64,000 bases of DNA from Allobranchiibius huperziae (GTDB lineage: Bacteria; Actinomycetota; Actinomycetes; Actinomycetales; Dermatophilaceae), in NCBI RefSeq assembly GCF_013410455.1, contig NZ_JACCFW010000001.1, positions 2,000,929 to 2,064,928 on the forward strand. Direction: 5' to 3'. Shown here one piece after another: positions 8,136 to 16,308 of this stretch (its first letter is position 1; every line of letters starts with the position of its first letter). Position numbers and translations under genes: made by a program. The notes beneath the pieces are model-generated. The model was not told the origin of the DNA. It made no database searches and saw only the letters and a program-made list of their open reading frames with translations.

Positions 8136-9287
8136 ATGACCGGACGCAAGCGTGGTTTTGGTCAGATCAGCAAACAGCGGAGCGGGCGGCTCCAGGCCCG
8201 CTACACCGGTCCTGATCTGCAGCTCCACACCGCCCCACACACCTTCGCGCTCCGCCTCGACGCGGAAGCTTGGCTCGCCGATGAACGCCGCTCGATCGTT
8301 GCCGACACCTGGACACCACCGGCCAATCGTCGGCTTGCGCAACTCGGTCCCGTGATCTTCGCAACGTATGCCCGTGCGTGGCTCATCGAACGCGATCTCA
8401 AGCCTCGCACCCGAGCGCACTACACGTCGCTCCTGCAGGTGCAGCTGCAGCCGCTCGCCAACACTCCGCTGACTGCGATCACTCCCCCGTTAGTTCGGCA
8501 TTGGTACAGCACTCTGGACCCCACGCGGCCAACTTTGCGCAGCCACGCATACGGCCTTCTACGCACGATCCTCAACACCGCTGTGCAAGACGAGGAGATC
8601 GCGGCCAACCCCTGCCACATCCGCGGCGCAGGGTCAGCACGACGGGTCAAACAGATCACACCAGCGACGCTTAACGAGCTAGAGGCCATCGCGCTAGCCA
8701 TGCCGGAGCACTATCGCCCACTGGTGCTTCTTGCAGCTTGGACCGGGCTTCGGTTCGGCGAGATCACCGAGCTCCGCCGCAAGGACATCGATGTTCCCAA
8801 CGGCACCCTGCACGTGCGGCGCGGAGTGGTCCGCTCTGCCGGACGGACGATTGTCGGAAGCCCTAAGAGCGCTGCCGGCGTCCGGGACGTCGCCATCCCT
8901 CCTCATCTCTTGCCCATGCTCGACGCACATCTGATGAGAATGGCGCCTGGCAGGGACAGGCTCGTGTTCCCGGCCGCTGACGGCAAGTCACACCTTGCAC
9001 CGAGCACGCTCTATCGCGTCTTCTATCCGGCGCGACAGGCTGCAGGTCGCACGGATCTGCGCTGGCACGATCTTCGGCACACAGGAGCGGTGCTGGCGGC
9101 CTAGACTGGGGCGACACTCGCAGAGCTCATGGCCCGGCTCGGTCACTCGACCCCGCATGCGGCCCTCAGATACCAACACGCAGCACACGGGAGAGACGCC
9201 CAGATCGCTATTGCACTCAGCCGAATTGCGTCGGAAGCAGCAGATGAGTCCATGTGGCGACAGATACGACCGGACGTGTCTCCGTGA
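8136..9287 (+). pseudogene. Tyrosine-type site-specific integrase, interrupted by an amber codon
   Basis: The frame encodes a phage/island integrase with an N-terminal Arm-type region, a core-binding domain (AYARAWLIERDLKPRTRAHY) and a catalytic domain. The domain has its first Arg in AAWTGLRFGEI and the H-x-x-R pair in WHDLRHTGAV. A TAG at 9102-9104 stops translation directly after LAA. Reading on in the same frame gives TGATLAELMARLGHST and ALRYQHA, the expected final His and the Tyr nucleophile, up to a TGA at 9285. The gene is otherwise intact, so one nonsense change (for example CAG to TAG) probably inactivated it. The likely start is the ATG at 8136 (or 8133), with AAAGG just upstream. 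Confidence 0.88.
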
Positions 9288-9513
9288 CTATCCGTGGCCT
9301 CATCTCCCATACGACCCGACGAACACAAGCCCCACAGGCTCATCGACGAGACGGCCACCGAGAAGTTCTGCCTCGTCCTGGTCGCGGCAGAAGGTCGCTT
9401 CGTCGCCAAAGAGGACATGGCAGCCTGCCTGAAGAAGTCTTCGCCAGCCCTAGCTGAGACCGCCGTATCGCCGCGCTGCAGCGGGAAGTGTAGCGGCGCG
9501 GAACGACCATGGA

Positions 9514-10824
9514 TTAGAAGTTCATCTCGATGTCAGTCCAGATCGAGTCACTGGTGATCGGCGTAACGGTGCCGGCCTGGTGCACGGCGTCCTGGATGAG
9601 CTCGACGATGCTGTCGACTGTGGCGCGCGGCCCTTCGCTAGCGATGACGGTGCCCTCTACGTTCTCGTACCCGAGCACCCGCTGGTGATCCCAGGCGGTG
9701 AAATCGGACGTCAGATGGTCGTCAAACCGGAAAATTGAGGTCCCGGGAACAACCCCGATACGAAGGCTGTAATCGCCTGTAGCGCCGAAGAGGGGCTGAG
9801 TGGCGCGTAGAAGAGCGAGCAAATCGAGTCCCACCTGCTCAATGTCGCGGACGGCTACGTCAGTGCCGCTGCCACTCACGCCCGATCTCATAAATCCTCC
9901 GTCTGTTCGGTGGACCCCTACCGCGAGGGTGCCGTCGCCGTGAATCTCCACCCGCCCTTGTGCGTTCATGGCTCGCGGTGTTTGACGGTAGTAGCGCTGC
10001 AGTCCACGGCGCATATCTTCGCCGCGAGTGACGTCGATCGAACTAATGCCTCCCCTTACACCCCTGTTGCGAAGCGCGGGCTCACAGTTGGTCAACACAC
10101 GCCAAGCTGCCCCGATGCTGAGCCGGCGGGGCTGCGCGTGGGGCCGCTCAGGTTGCAACACCCCCAACACCCACTGGTCCTGGGCTCCCTGGGTGCACGC
10201 GACTGACAGAGATTTCCACGTCTGCGCCATGTTCTTCTCGCGCTGACGACGACCCTCTTGCCGCTCTCGATAGGCGTTTGCGAGCTGCCTTTCGCTCATC
10301 CAGTGCGTGTCGGGCCCGTTGCGCCAGGGAGCCATGAACCAGTCCGAGCTCGCAGGGCCCCCCTTGGGTGGGTGAATCAGGTGTGGGGTGTCAGGACTGT
10401 CATGAACTATCGCAAGCAACACGCGATCGCCTGAGCTGGGGTCGATGAGTTCGACCAGTGCGAGACCGCTGATTGCCGGGTAGATGAGGTTGCCGGCCAC
10501 CTGCCGGATGGTCTTGGTGATGGTGTCGTTGATGGGTCCAACGGACACCACGCTCGCCGCCGTTGACACGTCGGAGCCCCTGACCTCATCGACTCCGTAC
10601 ACAATGAGACCGCCCCCGCTGTTAGCCATCGCAGCGAGATCCTTGGCTAGTTCCAGCTGCTGGGCTTGTTTGCCCACTGGGTCCACAGCCTTGAGTGGCA
10701 GTTCCTTCTTCCAATCCAGCTGCGTTGACTCAGCAACCTTCTGGGCGCAGGCTTCCGCGACCAGTTGGAAGGTCAGATCGGAGTCTGAGACGCCGAGCGC
10801 CGCGTGCAGTGGAGTCCAGGGCAT
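9514..10824 (-). CDS. AlbA_2 (Schlafen-type) DNA-binding/ATPase-domain protein
   Basis: A 436-residue protein. The N-terminal third has an AlbA_2/Schlafen-core signature: STQLDWKKEL around residue 33, then ELAKDLAAMANSGGGLIVYG, the N-[ST]-x-GG strand-loop that defines the fold. The remaining 300 residues match nothing I recognise; they are predicted soluble and contain no clear winged-helix or HTH. AlbA_2 proteins occur as transcription regulators, in phage-defence genes and as accessory genes on integrated elements. This one is alone, convergent with the integrase remnant, and has no obvious operon partner. The start codon lacks a strong ribosome site. The specific function is unknown. Confidence 0.75.
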   Translation of the reverse strand: MPWTPLHAALGVSDSDLTFQLVAEACAQKVAESTQLDWKKELPLKAVDPVGKQAQQLELAKDLAAMANSGGGLIVYGVDEVRGSDVSTAASVVSVGPINDTITKTIRQVAGNLIYPAISGLALVELIDPSSGDRVLLAIVHDSPDTPHLIHPPKGGPASSDWFMAPWRNGPDTHWMSERQLANAYRERQEGRRQREKNMAQTWKSLSVACTQGAQDQWVLGVLQPERPHAQPRRLSIGAAWRVLTNCEPALRNRGVRGGISSIDVTRGEDMRRGLQRYYRQTPRAMNAQGRVEIHGDGTLAVGVHRTDGGFMRSGVSGSGTDVAVRDIEQVGLDLLALLRATQPLFGATGDYSLRIGVVPGTSIFRFDDHLTSDFTAWDHQRVLGYENVEGTVIASEGPRATVDSIVELIQDAVHQAGTVTPITSDSIWTDIEMNF

Positions 10825-10835
10825 AGCTCAACCTA

Positions 10836-10937
10836 GATGTCATTGACTTCCTCCACGCCCTGGCCACCACCAGCGTGGAGGTCCTGGACGCAGACGCTGC
10901 GGGTCTGATGCTGGCCGACCAGCGCGGCCAGTTGCAC
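10836..10937 (+). pseudogene. Fragment of a GAF-ANTAR regulator gene
   Basis: About 34 codons read DVIDFLHALATTSVEVLDAD and then AAGLMLADQRGQL. This is nearly the same protein segment as residues 23-56 of the intact GAF-ANTAR regulator at 35908-36630. There is no start, no DNA- or RNA-binding part, and the match ends abruptly at QLH, so it is a relic of a paralogous gene. Its presence at the other end of the island suggests an older duplication or recombination. Confidence 0.75.
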
Positions 10938-10947
10938 CGTAAGCAGT

Positions 10948-11142
10948 CGAGAGCGTGACCAACCCCAACAACGCCGATGGGCGCAGGGCCGCACACGCGT
11001 GTGCGGCACGCGCGCCCCAGTCGTGTCCAACCGAAGTGACGTCGCGTAGTTCAAGGTGCGCCATCAAATCCAGGACATCACTGGCGAGGGCGGCCACCTG
11101 TCCTGACTGAGCGTCGCGCGTCAGAGCGCGGGTGCCACCAAC
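10948..11142 (-). pseudogene. Fragment of an alpha/beta-hydrolase (epoxide hydrolase/dehalogenase-like)
   Basis: About 65 codons read GGTRALTRDAQSG, then a helix, then DVTSVGHDWGARAAHACAA. This is the acidic nucleophile elbow G-H-D-W-G of alpha/beta hydrolases. Both the N-terminal oxyanion region and the C-terminal catalytic His are missing, and the frame is lost upstream. It abuts the GAF fragment, forming a junction of two gene relics. Confidence 0.65.
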
Positions 11143-11349
11143 CCCCCAACTCGACGAAGAAATGCAGGTGGTAGTTCTGGCGTGTTCCCAGTTGCGACCC
11201 AGGGACCTGGTCACTCGTAGCCTGGACCCCCCGGGCACCGGACAGGCCCGACGACACAGCACCGAAGGCTTCGCGTCATCGTTACCAACCGGCGAAGTCT
11301 CTGAAGATGGAGTGCCGGAGACACGATTCGTGGGGCGGGCGCTGCGAGA
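11143..11349. other. Degraded interval between gene relics and the sortase
   Basis: No intact frame is recognisable. Parts could be decayed upstream sequence of the hydrolase fragment, since the reading frame of its N-terminal side appears shifted here. Confidence 0.4.
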
Positions 11350-12159
11350 TCAGGACCGGGTCAGTGAGGCGAACACCACGGTGTTGGATTCGTAGTGGTG
11401 AGTGGTGGTGTTGAACCGGCCCCCGCAGGTGATCAATCGCAGGCCGGCGTAGTCGATGGGGCCGTACACGGCCTGGGAGGGAAACTGATCTTTGAGGTAG
11501 CTATCGACTGCATCGACGCGGAAGTACGCCAGGCTTCCATCGGCGCGGGTGACCTCTATTCTCTGGCCCGGGCGCAGAGCACCCAGTTTGTAGAACACCC
11601 CGGGGCCGGAGGTGGAGTCGACGTGGCCGAGAATCACAGCCGGGCCGAGCGCACCGGGTGTCGGTCCGAGGCGGTACCACGCCGCCTCGGCTGCGGTGGT
11701 GGGAACTTCGATCGTCTGGTTTGTGTTCAGCCCCACCGTCAGCAGGTGGGACTTGATGCCGACCGAGGGCACGCGTATCGACACCGGTGCCGAAGCGCTC
11801 AGATGGAAGGCCGATGGTGCGGCTGCCGAGGTGGCCGGCTTCTTGCCCGCCGCCTTCGTGGCAGGAGCAGCGGGGATCGTCACGGCCTGCTGGACCGGGC
11901 TCGCCATGGCTGCAGGAATGGTGCCTAGGTCGCCGGCAGCAGGCGGGGCTGGAGACATCGTCAGGTAGCGACCGATCAGGCCGACGGCAATCACGGCCAG
12001 CATCACGCTCAACACCAACGGGACATGCCGTTGCGCGCGTCGTCCTCGAGGTTCCTGGACCGTCCACAACGGGTGGCATCCAGCGACGCGCCTCGTCCGC
12101 CCGTTCCGTCGTCCTACGGGTTCCTGGAACAACGGGTGGCATCCGGCGACACGCTTCAT
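11350..12159 (-). CDS. Class E/F-type sortase (transpeptidase)
   Basis: A 269-residue protein with an N-terminal cytoplasmic part, one membrane segment (LVLSVMLAVIAVGLIGRYL), an Ala/Pro-rich linker and a sortase domain. Catalytic residues are visible: His at about 179 in VILGHVDS, Cys at about 245 in LRLITCGG and Arg at about 248. This spacing is that of actinobacterial class F/E housekeeping sortases, which anchor surface proteins through LPxTG- or LAxTG-like signals. The first 45 residues contain a duplicated segment (RVAGCHPLFQEP and RVAGCHPLWTVQEP), so the true start may be internal. The closest candidate substrate on the island is the DUF4331 protein 1.4 kb away. Confidence 0.82.
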   Translation of the reverse strand: MKRVAGCHPLFQEPVGRRNGRTRRVAGCHPLWTVQEPRGRRAQRHVPLVLSVMLAVIAVGLIGRYLTMSPAPPAAGDLGTIPAAMASPVQQAVTIPAAPATKAAGKKPATSAAAPSAFHLSASAPVSIRVPSVGIKSHLLTVGLNTNQTIEVPTTAAEAAWYRLGPTPGALGPAVILGHVDSTSGPGVFYKLGALRPGQRIEVTRADGSLAYFRVDAVDSYLKDQFPSQAVYGPIDYAGLRLITCGGRFNTTTHHYESNTVVFASLTRS

Positions 12160-12188
12160 GTACTCAACTCTTCTTCGCGAACCGCCCT

Positions 12189-12208
12189 GACACGTCCGCG
12201 GACGTGTC
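12189..12208. promoter_or_regulatory. Perfect 20-bp palindrome upstream of the sortase gene
   Basis: GACACGTCCG followed directly by CGGACGTGTC forms an uninterrupted palindrome 30 nt before the sortase start. It has the form of a dimeric repressor operator or a very short hairpin. The binding protein is unknown. Confidence 0.5.
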
Positions 12209-12297
12209 TCGAACGGTCAAACCCGGCCGGTTACTGAATCTCGTGCATCAACAACGCATTCCGGTGCTTCGCATCTGTCGCACCGGTACGCGCAACA

Positions 12298-12700
12298 TCC
12301 CTATCGTACGTCGGCGAGGCGGTCCGCCACCCGTGCTCGGAAAGCGCCCTGCAGATCGACTCGACACCCCACCGGGCTCACACCTGTGGCGTAGGTAACG
12401 ACGGAGCCCACGATCAGCCCGTGGCTGGTCGAGCTTGGCGGCGAGGAAAGCCGATACCGCTCAAAGCTCTCGTCGGCCCTCACGAAGTCAGCGTTCTCCC
12501 GCCGCAACCGGCGTACTTCCTGCGTTTTCCGCCGTCGTGGTCCCGTCCCGAGCGCCGGCACCGGTCTGCGCCTGACGCACCCACGTGCGCTGCATTTCTG
12601 CGGCAGTGACCCCGAGCAACGGCGCGATGCGCTGCATGACCGCCCACTGCGACTCGCTCGATAGTCGTCCCGCGACCGTCTGGACCGCTCGAACCGTCAA
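12298..12700 (-). mobile_element. Degenerate IS3-family transposase remnant (orfA and start of orfB)
   Basis: Three frames pieced together give a typical IS3 orfA: SSESQWAVMQRIAPLLGV, then RTWVRQAQTGAGARDGTTT, EVRRLRRENADF, and, after a shift, VSAFLAAKLDQPR. A further stretch, ICRALSEHGWRTASPTYD, is the beginning of the orfB integrase. Frameshifts separate the pieces, most of orfB is missing, and no terminal inverted repeats were recognised. It is an inactive relic within the island. Confidence 0.8.
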
Positions 12701-13183
12701 CCCGGCCGAACACCGCCTCGAGGTGCCCCTGGATCGTGGTTGGCACCAGGCGGATATCGACGATCGCTGGTCGGGGTTGAAATTGGGACCGGGCCGAAGG
12801 CATGTGCTCGCCGGCGCGGGTCGCGGCGCGCCTGGATCGGCACCGGCCGGTCGTGCCGCGAGACCGCCCGCACACCGCCCAACGTACGAGGGCGTGTCCG
12901 CCCAGGCTGCTCCCCCCGCGATGCGGGCCGTGGGCACCTCTGGGCGGCTGTCGATGACCAGGCAAAGCCCCGCGTCCGCCCCACCCGCAGAGCGTGTCTT
13001 CTCCAGATTTACGGAGCGACAACCTCGGTTGTATCCAAACGGCGCGCAGCGACGTAGCGTGTCTAGCAGAGCGACGGCAAGTGCTGCACAAGGGGTTTTG
13101 GGGTTGAATCTCGACCCGTTCGATCCGGCTCTCGGGTGTGCCCCGCTCACGATCCTCCACGTCCGCATCCGAAAGGTTTCACC
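12701..13183. other. Interval without a recognisable gene
   Basis: Long overlapping frames exist on both strands because of high GC, but none shows a known domain. The right-hand part (13000-13180) is less GC-biased and probably carries the promoter of the Tat-signal gene that starts at 13184, preceded by GAAAGG. Confidence 0.45.
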
Positions 13184-13465
13184 ATGGCTGGTAGTAATCG
13201 TCGCAATTTCCTCAAGAGTGCCTCCCTGGGGGCGGTCGGGGTAGCGGCGGTCGCTGCCCCGGAATTGCTGTTCGGTGGGGCGGCGCAGGCGGGCACCCCC
13301 GCCTTGGAGACGCCCATCCCCGCGAAGGGGGTGAACGGACCGATCGTGGTGTTCCTGCGCGACGCCGGCAGTGGAGAGTTCACCGTGATGCACGGTGAAC
13401 GGTCTTCAACATTTGTCGACAAGGGGCTCGCCGCGCGCCTGACTCATGAGGTACCCAAGGCCTGA
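13184..13465 (+). CDS. Small Tat-signal protein next to DUF4331
   Basis: A 93-residue protein that begins with a twin-arginine signal (NRRNFLKSASLG) and a long hydrophobic stretch ending GGAAQAG, an AxA-type cleavage site. The mature part is only about 60 residues and contains PIVVFLRDAGSGEFTVMHGE, a short strand-rich module without cofactor motifs. The ATG at 13184 has GAAAGG 7 nt upstream. It lies 108 nt before the DUF4331 gene on the same strand. Export through Tat of such a small mature domain suggests that it folds with a partner. The function is not known. Confidence 0.75.
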   Translation: MAGSNRRNFLKSASLGAVGVAAVAAPELLFGGAAQAGTPALETPIPAKGVNGPIVVFLRDAGSGEFTVMHGERSSTFVDKGLAARLTHEVPKA

Positions 13466-13573
13466 GCTGGCAGCTCGACTGTTTTCACTCCTGCCGCACC
13501 TGGCGGGCACAGACACCCATTTCTGGTTTGGCGCGAACGCGCCGGACTTACTTTGCCGATAAAGAGGTAGTTC

Positions 13574-15187
13574 ATGTCGTCTCACAAGGAAGCCCCGTCG
13601 ATCAGCAACGATGCGGCCGCGGACAACACCGACGTTTATGTCTTCGTCAGCCCAGACAATCCGGACACCGTCACGATGATCGCCAACTTCGTGCCGTTCG
13701 AGGATCCGGCCGGTGGGCCGAACTTCGATGAGTTCGGTGACGACGTGCTGTATGAGATCCACATCGACAACAACGGCGACGGCCTGGCCGAGATCGTCTA
13801 CCAGTTCACGTTCAACACCGAATACACCATTCCGAACACGTTCTTGTACAACGTGGGGCCGATCGAGTCGCTGACCAGCAAGAACTGGAACAGGCGGCAG
13901 TACGTGTCCGTGAATCGGCGGGACGTCGCCGCCGGCAAGGACCTGCGCCTGGCAGACAAACTTCCCTGCCCGCCCTGCAACATCGGCCCCTTCTCCACCC
14001 CGGACTACGTGAAGCTGGCCAACGCGGCCATCCACCACCTCGACGGCGGTCGCACCCTGTTCGCAGGGCAGCGGGCCGAGGGGTTCTACGTCGACCTCGG
14101 AGCGATCTTCGACCTCGGTGATCTACGGCCGTTCCAGAACCTGCATGTGGGCTCGCAGATGCCGGCCGCCGGAGGCATCAGCGGCACGAACGCCAAGAAC
14201 GTGCACTCCATCACCCTGCAAGTCCCCAAAACCGACCTGAGCGCGGGCGGGCACGCGCCGACCGATCCCACCAACCCCCGTTCCACGATCGGGGTGTGGG
14301 CCACCGCCAGCCGGCAGCAAACCCGCATGTACGACACGCAACGCCCAGGCACCACCATCAACACCGGGCCCTGGGTGCAGGTCTCCCGACAGGCGAACCC
14401 GCTGTTCAACGAGGTACTCATCCCCATCACCAAGAAAGACCTCTTCAATTCCCAGCAGCCCGGTAATGACAAGCAGTTCGCTCAATATGTCACCAGTCCC
14501 GAACTGGGCAAGCTGCTCCCCAACCTCTACCCCGGTGAGTTCCCCCACCTCGCGGCGTTGAACGCCTCCGGCAAGCCGCGGGCGGACCTGGCAGCCATCT
14601 TGCTCACTGGCATTCCGGCGGGGATCGTCCCCGGTTTCCAGAACAACACCGGCACGGTGATGGCCGATCAGCTACGACTGAACATGGCCATCCCGCCCAC
14701 CACCAAATCGCCCAGCAACCTCGGCCTGATCGGGATGGATCCGGCCGGGTTCCCCAACGGGCGCCGCGTGTTCGACGACGTGACCACCATCGAGCTGCGC
14801 GCTATCGCCGGGGTGACCTACGCCCTGGTCGACAAATCCTTCACCCCCGACAAGGCAGCCGGGGCAATCACCCAAGGCCTGACCTCCTCCAACACCGACG
14901 TCCATGCCAAGAACACCCAGCACTACCTGCCCGGCTTCCCCTACCTGGGCACCCCGCACAACGGTCACGACAACCCCGCCAACAACGACCCGGCACCCTA
15001 CCCGGGTACCAGTGCCGGCCCGACCGTGCCAATCGGTGGCCCCAGCACGGGTGCCGGCGGCACCAGCGGTGGGCGGGACACCGGGCTGCTCGTCGGGGGC
15101 GCCGTAGCGGCGGCAGGGGCCGCCGCCGCCGCCGTCGCACACCAACACCGCTCAGGCAACGACATCACACCCGAGACCCCGGCATGA
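13574..15187 (+). CDS. DUF4331 domain protein with C-terminal hydrophobic tail
   Basis: A 537-residue DUF4331 protein: SSHKEAPSISNDAAADNTDV at the N-terminus, then VLYEIHIDNNGDG and GFYVDLGAIFDLG, all typical. DUF4331 proteins are normally exported, but this one begins at the domain with no signal peptide of its own; AAAGAGGTAG just before the ATG supports the start. The C-terminal 60 residues are low-complexity Gly/Pro/Thr, then a hydrophobic GLLVGGAVAAAGAAAAAVA segment followed by HQHR. This looks like a membrane or sorting anchor. The preceding gene is a Tat-signal mini-protein and a sortase gene is nearby, so the three may form an export and anchoring unit (inference). The biochemical role of the family is unknown. 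Confidence 0.85.
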   Translation: MSSHKEAPSISNDAAADNTDVYVFVSPDNPDTVTMIANFVPFEDPAGGPNFDEFGDDVLYEIHIDNNGDGLAEIVYQFTFNTEYTIPNTFLYNVGPIESLTSKNWNRRQYVSVNRRDVAAGKDLRLADKLPCPPCNIGPFSTPDYVKLANAAIHHLDGGRTLFAGQRAEGFYVDLGAIFDLGDLRPFQNLHVGSQMPAAGGISGTNAKNVHSITLQVPKTDLSAGGHAPTDPTNPRSTIGVWATASRQQTRMYDTQRPGTTINTGPWVQVSRQANPLFNEVLIPITKKDLFNSQQPGNDKQFAQYVTSPELGKLLPNLYPGEFPHLAALNASGKPRADLAAILLTGIPAGIVPGFQNNTGTVMADQLRLNMAIPPTTKSPSNLGLIGMDPAGFPNGRRVFDDVTTIELRAIAGVTYALVDKSFTPDKAAGAITQGLTSSNTDVHAKNTQHYLPGFPYLGTPHNGHDNPANNDPAPYPGTSAGPTVPIGGPSTGAGGTSGGRDTGLLVGGAVAAAGAAAAAVAHQHRSGNDITPETPA

Positions 15188-15228
15188 CCGCCGCCACGCT
15201 CGGCGTACCGAAATGGCGGGCCGGGTAG

Positions 15229-15546
15229 ATGACCGAACAGCCCTACGGGCCGACGGACGCCGGCGCAGTGGTGCTCGACATCGGTGGGGACATCGGCGCC
15301 CTGGTCCTGCACACCACCCCTGAGCTCGTCGGCGCAGAGATCGAGGTCAGCCGCGTCGGGTCCGGAACCCCCCGCACACACACCGCGGTCCGGCAACGCC
15401 GCGACGGACCAAGCGTGCAGTACGCGGCAATCTTTGCCGCACTGCATGCCGGTGACTATGTCGTCCACGACCTCGATGGCACCCCCACCGACACCGTCAC
15501 CATCATTGGTGGCCACGTCGCTACCCTCGACTGGTCCCAGCACTGA
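15229..15546 (+). CDS. Small conserved hypothetical protein
   Basis: A 105-residue soluble protein starting 41 nt after the DUF4331 gene and probably cotranscribed with it. It reads as a beta-rich domain (GAVVLDIGGDIGALVLHT, EIEVSR, HTAVRQR, GDYVVHD). I recall similar short actinobacterial proteins of unknown function, sometimes labelled phospholipase without clear basis; no catalytic motif is visible. No membrane segment or signal is seen. Confidence 0.65.
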   Translation: MTEQPYGPTDAGAVVLDIGGDIGALVLHTTPELVGAEIEVSRVGSGTPRTHTAVRQRRDGPSVQYAAIFAALHAGDYVVHDLDGTPTDTVTIIGGHVATLDWSQH

Positions 15547-15747
15547 CCCACCCACAACAGCCGCTCCGGGTGCCACCGCCGTCGCCGGGGTGAGGCCGCA
15601 CCAACCCACCCAAGCTGTCCATGCCGGCGTCTCGAGCCGCGGCAGCGAGGACCAGCTCAGTCGTTGACCTAGTGCAGGCTCGCTGCAACGTTCGTAGGTG
15701 AGTTGGATGATGTGGCCTCACCGCCCCAGCCCTGGTGGTACTTCCTA

Positions 15748-15843
15748 AAGGAAGCGCTGGCCACAGTGGCCGACGAAGCTGGGCTGTCACTCATCTACCT
15801 GGCGCTCGGATTCGTTCTTGCCCACCCAGGGGTGGCCACCGCA
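15748..15843 (+). pseudogene. Fragment of an aldo/keto reductase gene
   Basis: About 32 codons read ATVADEAGLSLIYLALGFVL and then AHPGVATAI. This is the C-terminal helix-strand region of aldo/keto reductases that precedes the IIG.RT NADP-binding loop. Everything before and after is missing. The fragment runs directly into a HAD hydrolase fragment in another frame. Confidence 0.65.
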
Positions 15844-16265
15844 ATCTACTTGACGGGTGCCGCAATGCGGGCCTCACGGTTGTCCTTGCGACGAGCGGGG
15901 CCAAGTCTGATCTTGACTGGATGTTGCCCCGGATCGGCGCGCATGACGTAGTGATGGGCGCGATCACCTCCGATGACGTCGTTGCTTCCAAACCAGCACC
16001 GGACCTGCTGACCGCGGCGCTGAAGGAGCACAGGTTGGACTCGGCACGCACAGCCGTCGTCGGAGACACCGTGTGGGATGTAGAGGCAGCGCAACGGGCC
16101 GGATTGCCCTGCATCGCGCTGCTGTCTGGCGGGATTGCCGAGGCAAAGCTGCGTGACGCGGGCGCGATAGAGGTCTACGAAGATCCGGCCGACCTACTCG
16201 CCAAGCTGGAGTCATCCCTCCTAAGAACGCTGGTCCGGCGGGTCCCCCGTAACACGCGTCGATGA
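15844..16265 (+). pseudogene. N-terminally truncated HAD-superfamily phosphatase
   Basis: About 140 codons contain the HAD motif II strand (LTVVLATSGAK), motif III Lys and the conserved SKPAPDLL, motif IV GDTVWDVEAAQRAG, and the family tail. The motif I DxDxT region and the cap are absent; in their place is the aldo/keto reductase relic. The end of the gene is intact, so the loss was at the 5' side. A short product from an internal start cannot be excluded but would lack the nucleophile. Confidence 0.75.
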
Positions 16266-16308
16266 TTGACCCACTACTGGCTGGCTCGTTGGTCGGACTC
16301 CGCCATTC

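Noticed and set aside
12701-13010. Possible further transposase sequence upstream of the IS3 orfA remnant
   Set aside because: No frame gave recognisable transposase motifs, and no terminal inverted repeat could be identified.
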